DNA of 56,550 nt, taken from positions 1 through 56,550 of the forward strand of contig VGOD01000010.1 of NCBI GenBank assembly GCA_016876015.1. The letters run 5' to 3'. Both the position numbers and the translations under genes were made by a program. This DNA comes from Chloroflexota bacterium. GTDB lineage: Bacteria > Chloroflexota > Anaerolineae > CG2-30-64-16. The stretch's first letter is position 1. Each line of letters starts with the position of its first letter. Of the stretch, positions 31,970-41,205 are shown piece by piece. The notes beneath the pieces were generated by a model that was not told the DNA's origin, did no database searches, and worked only from the letters and a program-made list of their open reading frames with translations.

Positions 31970-32644
31970 ATGACGCTCCCGCAGACGATCTCCACTGCAT
32001 CCCCGATAGGGGCCAGCATCACTCGGACCCGGCCGCTGGCTGCGCGCTGCGGAGTCCAGGCACGCGTCTGGCGTCCCGTCAGCCGCTCGTGGCCGCCCCC
32101 TCAAGGGCAATGGACCTACGCCGACTGGTTGCGACTGCCCGATGACGCTTGGCGATACGAGATCATCAAGGGAGTGCTGTACATGGTCCCTGGCCCTTCT
32201 ACCGCGCATCAAACCGTCTGCCTGAACCTGACTCTCGCCATCTCGTCTTTTGTCCGCCTGTGCTCAGCAGGCAGGGTCTTCTTTGCCCCGACTGACGTTT
32301 TCCTGCCCGGTCAGCAGACGCCGGTGCAGCCCGACCTCCTGTTCATCGCCGACGCGCGAACCGACATCATCCACGAGCAGGGCATTGTGGGCGCGCCCGA
32401 CCTGGTGGTAGAGATCGCCTCGCCGTCAACCCTCTGGAAGGATCTTCGGATCAAGCAGCCGCTCTACCAGGAAGCCGGTGTGCGCGAGTATTGGGTAGTA
32501 GACACAGTAGCGAAGACCGTTCAGGTGTTTCTGTTGCAGGAGGCTGCATACAGACTGACAGGTCAGTGGGGTGCAGGGCAGACCGTGGCATCGCAAGTCC
32601 TCAAGGGTTTCGAGATCGCGGTAGACGCCCTTTTCGCGGTGTGA
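31970..32644 (+). CDS. Uma2-family restriction-endonuclease-like protein
   Basis: A 224-aa DUF820/Uma2 protein of the PD-(D/E)xK-like fold. Landmarks are YADWLRLPDDAWRYEIIKGV (catalytic Glu), QPDLLFIADAR, DLVVEIASPST and VREYWVVDTVAKTVQVF. Family members are common in Chloroflexi and cyanobacteria; their function is unresolved, with links to nuclease activity. The ATG at 31970 is the first plausible start, and the N-terminal ~45 residues are poorly conserved, so a later start is possible. smc follows 6 bp downstream. Confidence 0.8.
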   Translation: MTLPQTISTASPIGASITRTRPLAARCGVQARVWRPVSRSWPPPQGQWTYADWLRLPDDAWRYEIIKGVLYMVPGPSTAHQTVCLNLTLAISSFVRLCSAGRVFFAPTDVFLPGQQTPVQPDLLFIADARTDIIHEQGIVGAPDLVVEIASPSTLWKDLRIKQPLYQEAGVREYWVVDTVAKTVQVFLLQEAAYRLTGQWGAGQTVASQVLKGFEIAVDALFAV

Positions 32645-32650
32645 GTCTCC

Positions 32651-35600
32651 GTGCGTTTCCTCAAGCGGCTCCAGCTCCACGGTTACAAGACCTTTGCATC
32701 CCGCACCGAATTCATCTTCGATGCGGGCATCACAGCGATCGTTGGGCCGAACGGCAGCGGCAAGTCCAATGTGGCAGACGCTCTGCGCTGGGTTCTAGGC
32801 GAGCAGAGCTATTTCAGCCTGCGCGGCAAACGCACCGAGGACATGATCTTTTCGGGCAGCGAGCAGCGGGCGCGCGTGGGCATGGCCTCGGTTAGCCTGG
32901 TCTTCGACAACGCCGCGGGCTGGCTGCCCATTGACTTCAGTGAGGTTGAAATCGGCCGCCGCGCCTATCGTTCGGGCGAAAACGAGTATTCCATCAACGG
33001 CAACCGGGTGCGGCTGCGCGATCTCGCGGAGTTGCTGGGCAGCTCTGGCCTCAGTGAGCGCACCTATACCGCCATCGGTCAGGGACTGATTGACCAGGCG
33101 CTCTCCCAGCGCCCCGAGGAGCGCCGCAAGCTTTTCGAGGAAGCTGCGGGCATCACCGTTCATCAGAGCAAACGCGAGCAAGCCGCCCAAAGGCTGGCCG
33201 AAGCCAGCACCAACCTCACCCGCGCGCGTGACATCATCAGCGAGCTTACCCCACGCCTGCGTTATCTCAAAGGACAGGCCCGTCGCGTGCAGGAGTATCA
33301 GCAGCTCAAGGCGGACCTGGACGCCCATTTGTGCACCTGGTACGGCTATAGGTGGCAACGAGTCCTGAGGGAGTTGGCGGCTGCCAAGGATCGCGTCGCG
33401 GTCTGCGCTCGCGCAGCCGCAGAACAGACCGACGCCCTGGGCGTCCTCTCGGGCCAATTGAGCGCCAGACAGGCCGAGCGGGCCGTCTTGCGCGAACAGC
33501 TTGGCGAGTGGCACAACGCCAGCAGCCAGTTGCACCGCCGGTCCGAGGTCATCCAGCGCGATCTGGCTGTGCGCTCCGAGCAGCATCGGCTGTGGGGCGA
33601 ACAACGCGAGGAACTGGAGCGCGAGCTGATCTATCTGCGTGCGGCGCTCGAAGATGGGGCTGGCCGGCTGGCCGCGGCCGCGGCCGAACTCGCCGCAGCG
33701 CAGGCGGCGCATCAGGCGCACGCCGCCCGCGTGGCGACCGCGCAGAGCGAACTGGAGGCCCGCGAGGTCCAGCGACAGCAGCAGGCGCAGCGACTGACCC
33801 TGGCGCAAGATGCGGCGCTGGCCCTCAAGACGCAGTTGGCCGAGCGACGCTCGCGGCTGGCCCAACTGACCGAGCGGCGCAGCGAGCTGTTGCCCGCGCA
33901 AGCTGAGCAGCGACAGGCAGCGCAGACAGCCGCGGCTCAACTGGCCGAGCTGGAGGCGCAGATCGCCGCGCTCGCCGGCCAGACGAACACAGCCGAGGCC
34001 GAATTGGCCCGGCTGGATCGCGAGCGCCAGGCGCAGGCGCAGGCGTTGGCGCTGGCCCAAGAAGCCGAACGCGCCGCGGCCGAACAGTTGGCCGCGGCGC
34101 AACGGGGCCTGGCGCGCGTGGGTGATCAGCGCGACATGCTCAGCCGTCTGCGCGACGAGGGCGCCGGCATGGGCAGCGGGCCGCGCGCGGTCCTGGCCAG
34201 CCGCAAGCAACTTGCCGGCATCATCGGCGCGTTGGGCGATCTGGTGCAGGTCCCCTCGGAACTGGAGCGCGCCATCGAAGCGGCCCTGGGCGGCCGCCTG
34301 CAGGACATCGTCGTGCAGCGTTGGGAAGATGCAGAGGCGGCCGTGGCGTTCTTGAAACAGCGCCAGGCCGGCCGTGCGACCTTCTTGCCCCTCGACAGCT
34401 TGCGGCCCGGCCGGGCGGTGGATGCGCCGGCCGCCGCCGGCGTACTGGGCCTGGCCAGCGAGCTGGTGACATTCGACCCTGCCATCAGGCCCGCGGTCGA
34501 GTTGGCGCTGAACCACATTGTCGTGGTCCAGGATTTGCCTGTCGCGCGGCGTCTGTTGACCGCCAACGGTCGGGGTACCCTGGTGACGGTCGAGGGTGAC
34601 ATCGTGCGTCCCGGCGGCAGCGTCACCGGCGGCGCGGAGAGCCGGGCCCGCGATAGCGGCGTCCTGGCGCGCGCCCGCACGCTGCGCGACCTGCCAGCCC
34701 AGATCCAGGCCGCGGCCGCCGAAGTCGGCCAGCGACAGGCGCAAGTGGCGGAAGCGCGCGCCGCGCAAGAAGTGGCCCGGTCGGCCGGCGCCGCGCTGCG
34801 CAGCCAGCGCGACGAGCTGGCCAGCCGCCAGGCCCGATTGACCGCCGAGGGCAACCGGCTGCACTTGGCGGCCGATCGCGCGCGGCAGACGCGGGCCTGG
34901 CACGAGCGCCAACGCACGCAGCTCGAAAAGGAGGCGGCCGGGCTCGACAATCGCGAGAACGAGCTGAAGGCCGAGATCACGCGGCTCAACGAGCAGATCA
35001 TGGCCGGCGAAGCAGCCGTGGATGCGGCCCGGCGACGCCTGACAGAGTTGGCCGCCGATGACCTGCTGGCAGAGCTCGCCCAATTGCGCGCCGAGGCCGC
35101 GGTCAGCGCCGGCCAACAGCAGAGCCAGCAGGCGCGTGTGAATGAGTTGACCGCGCTGCAGCAGCGCCGCGGCGCGGAGATCGCGGCCAAAGAGCACAAG
35201 CTCGACGCGCTCTGCCAACAGCAGGCCGAGGCCAGCCAAAACATCGGCGACCAGGCATTGGTCGCCCGCGAACTGGCTGGTGAGATCGGCCGCTATGCCA
35301 GCCTGATCGAGCCGGCCGAGGCGCGGCTGGCGCAGCTCGAACAGGAGCGCCGCGGCGTTGAAGAACACGCCCACGGCCTGCAAGAGGCGTTGCGCGGGGC
35401 TCAGATGCGCCAGAGCCAGGCCGACCTGGCCGCGCAGCGCGCAGAGGACGATGTCGCGCATCTGCGTGGCGAGATCGCAAAGGAACTGGGCCTGGTTGAC
35501 TTGCAGAGTGAAGAGCTGGCCGACAGCCAGCCGCCGCTGCCGCTGAACGGCATGGTGATGCGCCTGCCGGCCGTGCCAGAACTGCCCGAAGGCCTGGAGC

Positions 35601-36268
35601 GCGACGTGCGCAATCTGCGCGCCCAAATCGGCCGGTTGGGGCCGGTCAACGTGGACGCCCTGGCCGAGTATCACGAAGTGGAGACGCGCTACAATTTTCT
35701 GACCGCACAGGCCGCCGACCTGGAAAAGGCAGTGAGCTCACTGCAGGAAGTGATTGCCGAGTTGAACCGCGTGATGGAGCGCGACTTTCAGTCTGCGTTT
35801 CGGGCCATCGCTGCGCAGTTCCAACGGGAGTTCCCGCTCCTGTTCGGCGGCGGCGCCGCGAAGCTGGTGCTGACCGATCCCGATGCGCCGGGCACGAGCG
35901 GCGTTGAGATCATCGCACGGCCGCCGGGCAAGCGCGAACAGGGGCTGGCGCTCCTTTCGGGCGGCGAGCGCGCGCTCACCGCCGCGGCCCTGATCTTCAG
36001 CATCCTCAAGGTGCGGCCCACCCCCTTCTGCATCCTGGATGAAGTAGACGCCGCGCTCGACGAGGCCAATATCAGCCGCTTTCGCGATGCGCTGAAGGCG
36101 CTGAGCGAGAAGACGCAATTCATCGTCATCACGCACAACCGCGGCACCATCGAAGCTGCCGATACCATCTACGGCGTGTCTATGGCCGCGGACAATACCT
36201 CGCAGGTGCTTTCTCTGAAGCTAGAGGGTCGCGAGGTCGCGCAGGCCAGGACCGTCAATCTGGACTGA
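32651..36268 (+). CDS. smc: Chromosome segregation ATPase SMC
   Basis: A 1205-aa SMC protein, the central subunit of the SMC-ScpA-ScpB condensin. The N-terminal head has Walker [18 protein letters not shown] (~31-47) and Q-loop [19 protein letters not shown]. Long coiled coils (~170-510 and ~680-1010, Gln/Ala/Glu-rich) flank the hinge (~515-680; [38 protein letters not shown]). The C-terminal head has the ABC signature [13 protein letters not shown] and Walker [17 protein letters not shown]. The GTG at 32651 is 6 bp from the Uma2 gene and has no strong RBS, so coupling is likely. The partner ScpB is encoded at 54143. Confidence 0.96.
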   Translation: MRFLKRLQLHGYKTFASRTEFIFDAGITAIVGPNGSGKSNVADALRWVLGEQSYFSLRGKRTEDMIFSGSEQRARVGMASVSLVFDNAAGWLPIDFSEVEIGRRAYRSGENEYSINGNRVRLRDLAELLGSSGLSERTYTAIGQGLIDQALSQRPEERRKLFEEAAGITVHQSKREQAAQRLAEASTNLTRARDIISELTPRLRYLKGQARRVQEYQQLKADLDAHLCTWYGYRWQRVLRELAAAKDRVAVCARAAAEQTDALGVLSGQLSARQAERAVLREQLGEWHNASSQLHRRSEVIQRDLAVRSEQHRLWGEQREELERELIYLRAALEDGAGRLAAAAAELAAAQAAHQAHAARVATAQSELEAREVQRQQQAQRLTLAQDAALALKTQLAERRSRLAQLTERRSELLPAQAEQRQAAQTAAAQLAELEAQIAALAGQTNTAEAELARLDRERQAQAQALALAQEAERAAAEQLAAAQRGLARVGDQRDMLSRLRDEGAGMGSGPRAVLASRKQLAGIIGALGDLVQVPSELERAIEAALGGRLQDIVVQRWEDAEAAVAFLKQRQAGRATFLPLDSLRPGRAVDAPAAAGVLGLASELVTFDPAIRPAVELALNHIVVVQDLPVARRLLTANGRGTLVTVEGDIVRPGGSVTGGAESRARDSGVLARARTLRDLPAQIQAAAAEVGQRQAQVAEARAAQEVARSAGAALRSQRDELASRQARLTAEGNRLHLAADRARQTRAWHERQRTQLEKEAAGLDNRENELKAEITRLNEQIMAGEAAVDAARRRLTELAADDLLAELAQLRAEAAVSAGQQQSQQARVNELTALQQRRGAEIAAKEHKLDALCQQQAEASQNIGDQALVARELAGEIGRYASLIEPAEARLAQLEQERRGVEEHAHGLQEALRGAQMRQSQADLAAQRAEDDVAHLRGEIAKELGLVDLQSEELADSQPPLPLNGMVMRLPAVPELPEGLERDVRNLRAQIGRLGPVNVDALAEYHEVETRYNFLTAQAADLEKAVSSLQEVIAELNRVMERDFQSAFRAIAAQFQREFPLLFGGGAAKLVLTDPDAPGTSGVEIIARPPGKREQGLALLSGGERALTAAALIFSILKVRPTPFCILDEVDAALDEANISRFRDALKALSEKTQFIVITHNRGTIEAADTIYGVSMAADNTSQVLSLKLEGREVAQARTVNLD

Positions 36269-36272
36269 CGGC

Positions 36273-37244
36273 ATGACGAGGCGGTGGATCCTGGCTTTGA
36301 TAGCCGCCGGCATGGTGTTCTTCTGGGGCGCCAGTTTTCCGCTGACCAAGGCGGCTTTGCAGTGGCTGGGGCCAACGAGCATCGCCTTTCTGCGCTGGAC
36401 GATCTCCGCAGTGATCTTGATCGGCTGGTTGGCGGTCTGTTCGGCGCGGGGCGTCGCGGCGCCCGGCCGCCGCGGACTGACCACCACAGTTGGGACAGCC
36501 GTTGCGCCCGTCTACCCCCTGGCAGGGCCGGCCGACAAGCTGGCTGAGCTGATGCGGTTGGTGCGACGGGATGGCTGGCTCCTGGCCTGGGTCGCGCTCA
36601 CCGGCGTGACCCTCTTCTACTTCCTGGAAAACCTGGCGCTGCGCTACACCACCGCCATCAACGCCGGGGTGCTGTCCAACCTGACCAGCATCTTCATCGT
36701 GCTGGTCAGCATGATCTGGCTGCGCGAGCGGCTGGCGCTCATCGAGTGGGCCGCAATGGGCATCGCCTTCCTGGGCGCCACGTTGGTCAGCCAGGGCGCG
36801 GGGCACTTCTCCTGGTCGGGGCCGGGTTTGGTCGGCGACCTGATGATGGTTCTGGCATCGTTCTTCGGCGGCATCTACAGCGTCGGCGGCAAGCGACTGG
36901 TAGCTGATTACCCGGCCGATGTAGTGACGACCGGCGTGGCGACGTTGGGCGCGCTGTTCCTGGCGCCGCTGGCGCTGCTCGAGGGGCTGTCGCTGGTCAT
37001 GCCGCTGAGCGCCTGGGGGGCGCTTCTCCTCCTCGGCGTGGGCGCAGGCGCGCTGGCAAATCTGTGGTGGTTACGGCTGCTCTCCCACACCTCGGCTGGC
37101 CGCGCGGGCGCGGTGCTTTTCCTGATCCCGATCGTCGCGACGGCGCTCGCCGTGGTGGGCCTGAGAGAGCCGCTCACACCGGTCATGGTGCTTGGCGGCC
37201 TCCTGGTGCTGGCGGGCGTGGCGGTGATGAGGCGTGGGGTTTGA
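36273..37244 (+). CDS. EamA/DMT-family permease
   Basis: A 323-aa membrane protein with ten predicted TM segments in two EamA repeats, the first opening with LIAAGMVFFWGASFPLTKAA and the second with LMMVLASFFGGIYSVGGKR. Such proteins export or import small metabolites and amino acids. It starts 4 bp after the smc stop, so it is co-transcribed with smc. The hydrophilic stretch at ~58-95 between TM2 and TM3 is unusually long for the family. Confidence 0.88.
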   Translation: MTRRWILALIAAGMVFFWGASFPLTKAALQWLGPTSIAFLRWTISAVILIGWLAVCSARGVAAPGRRGLTTTVGTAVAPVYPLAGPADKLAELMRLVRRDGWLLAWVALTGVTLFYFLENLALRYTTAINAGVLSNLTSIFIVLVSMIWLRERLALIEWAAMGIAFLGATLVSQGAGHFSWSGPGLVGDLMMVLASFFGGIYSVGGKRLVADYPADVVTTGVATLGALFLAPLALLEGLSLVMPLSAWGALLLLGVGAGALANLWWLRLLSHTSAGRAGAVLFLIPIVATALAVVGLREPLTPVMVLGGLLVLAGVAVMRRGV

Positions 37245-37315
37245 GCAACTTGAGTCCCTGGAGCACCGGTCAAGTAATCCGTCACGGGCGACCGAGGTCG
37301 CTGCAACCCCTGCGA

Positions 37316-37410
37316 AGTCGCCCTGCGGCGACTGAATTCAGCCGACGAAGAGCCTGTCCTGAGCTTGTCGAAGGATCGGCTTTGCGCTGGTTGCAGCGGT
37401 TTCTAACCGC
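37316..37410. repeat. Cluster of three short palindromes, incl. TCCTGAG..GTCGAAGGA repeat
   Basis: Three consecutive palindromes: AGTCGCC-CTGC-GGCGACT (37316-37333); AGCCTGTCCTGAGCTTGTCG with its 3' part ending GGATCGGCT (37351-37381); GCGGTT-TCT-AACCGC (37396-37410). The middle one shares its TCCTGAG / GTCGAAGGA core with the units around the GIY-YIG gene. It lies between EamA and the next gene. Confidence 0.7.
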
Positions 37411-37428
37411 CCGATAGCGGAGAGCAAC

Positions 37429-37815
37429 GTGACAGCCACGCGTGATCCCATCGAAGTCTATCGCGAGTCGCTGGCGAACATGCCGCTGGCAAATGAGTCC
37501 CAGCCGCCGACGATCCAGCGCGCGGAAGTGTGGCCCTATCCTGATCTGCGTCGGCTGTGGCTGCGCGTGGAGACGAGCAGCTTCGCTGCGTTTCCCAACC
37601 TGGAGTTCGCGGTCTTCGATCCAGATGACGAGCTTGTTTCGCACATGCTGATGATCGAAATCCGCCAGCCCTACCAATCGGTCACGCTGCACCTGCGCCA
37701 GCCGCCGGGCGCTGGCGGCCGCTACCGTCTCGAGATCGTGCTGAGCCGCGACGAGCGCGAGTTGGACACGCGGACCCTTGCCTTCGACCTGGCGTATCGC
37801 GATCCCGGACAGTAA
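37429..37815 (+). CDS. Small conserved protein, probable beta-sandwich, unknown function
   Basis: A 128-aa soluble protein I do not recognise. No signal peptide, TM segment or catalytic motif. It alternates short beta-like stretches (RRLWLRVETSSFAAFPNLEF, VSHMLMIEIRQPYQSVTLHL, YRLEIVLSRDERELDTRTLA), suggesting one Ig-like or beta-sandwich domain. The GTG at 37429 follows AGAGCAAC. It stands alone between EamA and the TPR gene. Confidence 0.6.
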   Translation: MTATRDPIEVYRESLANMPLANESQPPTIQRAEVWPYPDLRRLWLRVETSSFAAFPNLEFAVFDPDDELVSHMLMIEIRQPYQSVTLHLRQPPGAGGRYRLEIVLSRDERELDTRTLAFDLAYRDPGQ

Positions 37816-37893
37816 CGCAAGCTGGCAGCTTGCACCTCGCGCACACCGCAAGGGTATACCGCAAAAGTGTCGGCGATTATGTCACTGCGAGGC

Positions 37894-37922
37894 TGGCTTG
37901 CATCGCGGTCTCGTGGTATACT
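37894..37922 (+). promoter_or_regulatory. Weak promoter candidate for the TPR gene
   Basis: A good TATACT -10 (37917-37922) with a poor TGGCTT -35 at 17-bp spacing, 67 bp before the ATG. Confidence 0.3.
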
Positions 37923-37988
37923 CCCGTCGTGCGGGATGCCCGCCACATGTTGCGCTGCGGCCAATACCTCTGACGGAGCCTGTCATTC

Positions 37989-39110
37989 ATGTACATTGAT
38001 CGCCGGTATCGCCCCAGGCGACGGCGCTCACCCTGGCCAATCATCATTCTGCTGCTGATCGTCGCGGGCGGAGTGTATCTGTTGGCCACGCGCACGCGGT
38101 TCTTCCAGAATCCTTTCAACCCTCTTCAACCAACGCCGACGCCGACGCGCTCGGCGCTGAGCTATCTGGCCGAAGCGGAGGACGCATACCAGGCCGGCCG
38201 GCTCGCCGCGGCTGCGCGCGCCTACACGCGGGCCAGCGAGCTTGATCCTACGAACGACGACATCCTGATCCGGCGGGCGTGGCTGCTGTGTCTGCTGGGT
38301 CATCCAGGCCAGGCCGTCGAGCTGGCGCAGCGCGCGGTTGCCATCAAAGCCAGCGCTGCCAATCTAACCATGCTCGCGATGGCCCAGGATTGGGATGGCC
38401 GCTACGATGAGGCCATCAGGACTGCGCTCAAAGCTGTGGAACAAGATCCCCTCTCGGCTGAGGCGCGTGCGATTCTGGCCGAAGTCTACGCCGATCGCAA
38501 CAACTGGACGCGGGCCCTGGAAGAAGCGCAGGCAGCCGTCAGGCTCAACGCAAACAGCGCCATCGCCCAGCGCAATCTGGGCTATGTGCTGGAGCGCCAG
38601 GGCCGCTATGAATCCGCGATCGCAGCCTTCGACAGGGCCGCGCAGTTGGAACCCAGGCTCGGCTACATTTACATCAGCGCGGGCTACAGCTATCTGGCCC
38701 TGGGCGACTATCGGAACGCGCTCGCGCAGTTTCAGAAGGCAATGGAGGTCAATCCCGACAGCCCGGTCGGCTACGATGCCTTCGGCTATGGCAGCTCGCT
38801 GGCCGGAGACTCGGACCGGGCAGTTTCGTTGTTGCGCAAAGCGATTGACATAGACCCCACCTATGGCCTGGCGTATGCTCACCTGGGCCATGCGTACTAC
38901 ACCCAACTGAATTGGGAAGCCGTGATTGAGAACCTCAACCGCGCCGTCAGCCTGGGTGTCCGCAATGAGCAGTACTACTACGAGCTAGGCCTGGCCTACG
39001 CCTACCTCAAGGACTGCCAAAACGCAGTGGTCTGGCTGGAGAAGGCGCTGGAGCTCAATCCGAACTCCGGGCCGGCGTTGCAGGGCCTGAGATTGTGCTC
39101 CAAAGGGTGA
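37989..39110 (+). CDS. Membrane-anchored TPR-repeat protein
   Basis: A 373-aa protein: Arg-rich N-terminus (YRPRRRRS), one TM segment (WPIIILLLIVAGGVYLLA, ~17-35), a Pro/Thr linker, then about nine TPR units (~58-370) of the A-x-x-x-x-x-A-L-x-L-x-P type. Examples are AYTRASELDPTNDDILIRRA and AIAAFDRAAQLEPRLGYIYI. Topology (positive N-terminus inside) places the TPRs outside the cytoplasm as a protein-binding scaffold. The partner is unknown; the next gene is an SH3b lipoprotein. Confidence 0.85.
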   Translation: MYIDRRYRPRRRRSPWPIIILLLIVAGGVYLLATRTRFFQNPFNPLQPTPTPTRSALSYLAEAEDAYQAGRLAAAARAYTRASELDPTNDDILIRRAWLLCLLGHPGQAVELAQRAVAIKASAANLTMLAMAQDWDGRYDEAIRTALKAVEQDPLSAEARAILAEVYADRNNWTRALEEAQAAVRLNANSAIAQRNLGYVLERQGRYESAIAAFDRAAQLEPRLGYIYISAGYSYLALGDYRNALAQFQKAMEVNPDSPVGYDAFGYGSSLAGDSDRAVSLLRKAIDIDPTYGLAYAHLGHAYYTQLNWEAVIENLNRAVSLGVRNEQYYYELGLAYAYLKDCQNAVVWLEKALELNPNSGPALQGLRLCSKG

Positions 39111-39225
39111 TGCAGCCGGACGTGCCAGGACTTCCCCGGAACCGTTATGCATCTTGAAGCGTCCACTGTTTTTGATGCGATTGTTCTGGCCCCTGGCACT
39201 GGAACACTGCGCCGGCCGCGCTGCT

Positions 39226-39255
39226 TTGGAGGGCGCGGCCCGGCTATGATATAAT
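39226..39255 (+). promoter_or_regulatory. Promoter for the SH3b lipoprotein gene
   Basis: TTGGAG, 18-bp spacer, consensus TATAAT (39250-39255) with a TGA extension (39247-39249). 53 bp before the ATG. Confidence 0.65.
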
Positions 39256-39308
39256 CGCGGTATCAACATCTTGGGCTACATGCAGCCCACCATTGAGGTA
39301 GACTTTTG

Positions 39309-40286
39309 ATGCAGAGATATATCATTCTCGCGGCCGTGTTGGCCCTGACGCTGCTGGCTGGCGCCGGGTGCGCGCAACTGGGCCCGCAACCGACTTTCGT
39401 CCCTCCCACCAAGACGCCCAAACCAACCTTCACGCCCACCACCGCGGCCCTGCCGACTCAGACGGCGCTGCCGGCGCCCACGACTGCCGCGCCTACTGCT
39501 GCCCAGCCGCCGCCTCCGCCGACCGCGACCCTCGCGCCGACTGCCGCGCCCCCGACCGCCACAGCGACGCCGATTCCGGCGCCGAAGTTCACGGCGAACC
39601 AGAGCGTCAACGTGCGGCGCGGCCCTGGCACAAATTATGGGCTGATCGGCGAGATCACCCAGGGCCAGTCGCACGACATCACCGGCAAGAATGCGGCTGG
39701 CGACTGGCTGCAGTTCAATTTCCGGGGCCAGCCGGCCTGGGTCTTCGCTGCGCTGGTGGCGGTCAGCGGCGATGCGGGCAGGATTCAACTCGCGCAGAAC
39801 ATCCCTGCGCCGCCTCCGCCGCCGCCCACGGCCGCGCCTACGCCCGTTCCGCAACCGACGGCTCCGTCGGCGCCGCCAGCGCCACTAAACCGCTTCCAGC
39901 TGCTCAAGAACAGCCCTGGCGAACATTGCGATCCGAATTCAAGCATGACCTATTTCGACGGTTTTGTGCGTCATCGTGACAACAGTCTCTATAATCATGT
40001 GTGCGTTCATATCCGCTACTACGAACCGCGCGTGACCAAGTGCACCGGTTGTGATGGTGTCGGTGACGGTTTCTGGAGCTTCTCCCCCTTTGGTCGCGCA
40101 GCAGATCCCGGGACTTACGTCGAAATATTCGTGGTTGAGTGTCCCCCGAGTATTCCAGCTGGCGGTGTTACACAAAACACCCCAGGAGGATTCAGCGGTA
40201 GTAATCTGACGCCGCTTTCCGATAAGTGGACCAAAGTCATCAACGAAAGTGTTGAATGCCACGGCATCACCTTCGTGGGTGACTAA
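39309..40286 (+). CDS. SH3b-domain lipoprotein
   Basis: A 325-aa exported protein. Signal peptide YIILAAVLALTLLAGAG precedes Cys21 (imperfect lipobox), then a Pro/Thr-rich low-complexity spacer (~25-95), then a bacterial SH3 domain (~98-158: QSVNVRRGPGTNYGLIGEIT, WLQFNFRGQPAWVFAALVAV), a second Pro-rich spacer, and a C-terminal beta-rich region with Cys pairs (HCDPN, TKCTGCDG, VVECPP, VECHG) that may form disulfides. SH3b domains bind cell-wall or peptide ligands. The ATG at 39309 is preceded by a GAGGT site. Confidence 0.82.
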   Translation: MQRYIILAAVLALTLLAGAGCAQLGPQPTFVPPTKTPKPTFTPTTAALPTQTALPAPTTAAPTAAQPPPPPTATLAPTAAPPTATATPIPAPKFTANQSVNVRRGPGTNYGLIGEITQGQSHDITGKNAAGDWLQFNFRGQPAWVFAALVAVSGDAGRIQLAQNIPAPPPPPPTAAPTPVPQPTAPSAPPAPLNRFQLLKNSPGEHCDPNSSMTYFDGFVRHRDNSLYNHVCVHIRYYEPRVTKCTGCDGVGDGFWSFSPFGRAADPGTYVEIFVVECPPSIPAGGVTQNTPGGFSGSNLTPLSDKWTKVINESVECHGITFVGD

Positions 40287-40336
40287 AGCCTGTCAGTCCG
40301 CTAGATGAAAGCATCATGAACATGATGAAGTGTGTT

Positions 40337-40507
40337 GTCCGGAGCGCAGTCGAAGGATACAGCGTCGGGAGCGGAAGGTCGCATCCTTCGACTCCGGCCT
40401 GCATACTTCGCAGGCCTCCGTTCAGGATGCTGGTGAGATGTGACATTCGATAGCGCAGCATCCTGAGAGGAATCCGGCGGGGTTTGCCGGATGGAGTCGA
40501 AGGATGC
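40337..40507. repeat. GCATCC-ended palindromic units upstream of the GIY-YIG gene
   Basis: Three units: a partial GAGCGCAGTCGAAGGAT (40337-40361); 40381-40430 (GCATCCTTCGACTCC ... TTCAGGATGC); 40458-40507 (GCATCCTGAGAGG ... AGTCGAAGGATGC). Each is a ~50-bp imperfect palindrome with GCATCC/GGATGC ends. One arm reads CTGAG and the other reads TCGAC, and the inner hairpin differs between units. Confidence 0.85.
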
Positions 40508-40528
40508 GGGCTTGCACAGGAGGACCCG

Positions 40529-40873
40529 ATGCACTACGTCTATATCCTCGAGTGCTCGGATCACTCCTACTATGTAGGTTCGACTCCGGACATAGAACAC
40601 CGATTGGCAGAGCATCAGGCAGGCGTGTTGGGTGGCTACACCAGCGCACGATTACCCGTAGAACTGGTCTGGTCAGCCGAGTTCCCAACAGAACACGACG
40701 CTTTCCTGACCGAACGCCAGATCAAGGGATGGTCGCGGGCCAAGAAGGAAGCACTGATCCGTGGCGACTGGAATGGGATCCACGAGATCGTGAAGCAGGA
40801 ACGCCAGAGGCGCGAAGCCGAGAAACGGAGCTTGGCGAAAGAAAGCACCATAAACCGCCCGCGAGCATCCTGA
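40529..40873 (+). CDS. GIY-YIG endonuclease-domain protein (UPF0213-like)
   Basis: A 114-aa single-domain GIY-YIG nuclease: YVYILECSDHSYYVGSTPDI (the two Tyr elements Y-V-Y and Y-Y-V-G), followed by RLAEHQAG (Arg and His), HDAFLTERQIKGWSRAKKEA (Glu of the metal site) and a basic tail. AGGAGG lies 5 nt before the ATG at 40529. The C-terminus and stop codon (GCA TCC TGA) are supplied by a GCATCCTGAG palindromic unit, and the gene is embedded in at least seven such units on both sides. This suggests the gene and repeats move or amplify together, in the manner of REP-associated enzymes (inference). Confidence 0.85.
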   Translation: MHYVYILECSDHSYYVGSTPDIEHRLAEHQAGVLGGYTSARLPVELVWSAEFPTEHDAFLTERQIKGWSRAKKEALIRGDWNGIHEIVKQERQRREAEKRSLAKESTINRPRAS

Positions 40874-41159
40874 GCGGGTCTACGAGTCAAAGCACTGAAC
40901 GAATGGCCGCCAGTCGAAGGATGCGGCCACCTTTGCGAAGGGTCGCATCCTTCGACTGGCGACTCGCCGCAGCGAAGGCTGCGTCGTCGACCCGCTCAGG
41001 ATGCTGGCCGCGCTCTCAGTTGGGAACAACACATCCTGAGCGGAGCGTCTTGTGCGAAGCGCAGCCGAAGGGCACAGCCACGTGGGTAGATGATCGCATC
41101 CTTCGACTGGCGACTCGCCGCAGCGAAGGCTGCGTCGTCGACCCGCTCAGGATGCTGGC
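40865..41159. repeat. GCATCC-ended palindromic units downstream, incl. a perfect 66-bp direct repeat
   Basis: Units at 40865-40924, 40945-41004, 41032-41072 (variant) and 41096-41155. The sequence at 40943-41008 is repeated identically at 41094-41159, a recent duplication. No gene lies in this ~330-bp stretch before 41206. Confidence 0.9.
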
Positions 41160-41205
41160 GGGATGTTGGTAGGTTTCTACCGAGGGATGCTGGCTGAAAT
41201 GTGCG

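Noticed and set aside
32795..35674. A very long open frame on the minus strand opposite smc
   Set aside because: It lies wholly antisense to a convincing SMC gene with all ATPase motifs; in GC-rich, coiled-coil-coding DNA the opposite frame stays open by codon bias. Its peptide is low-complexity without motifs.
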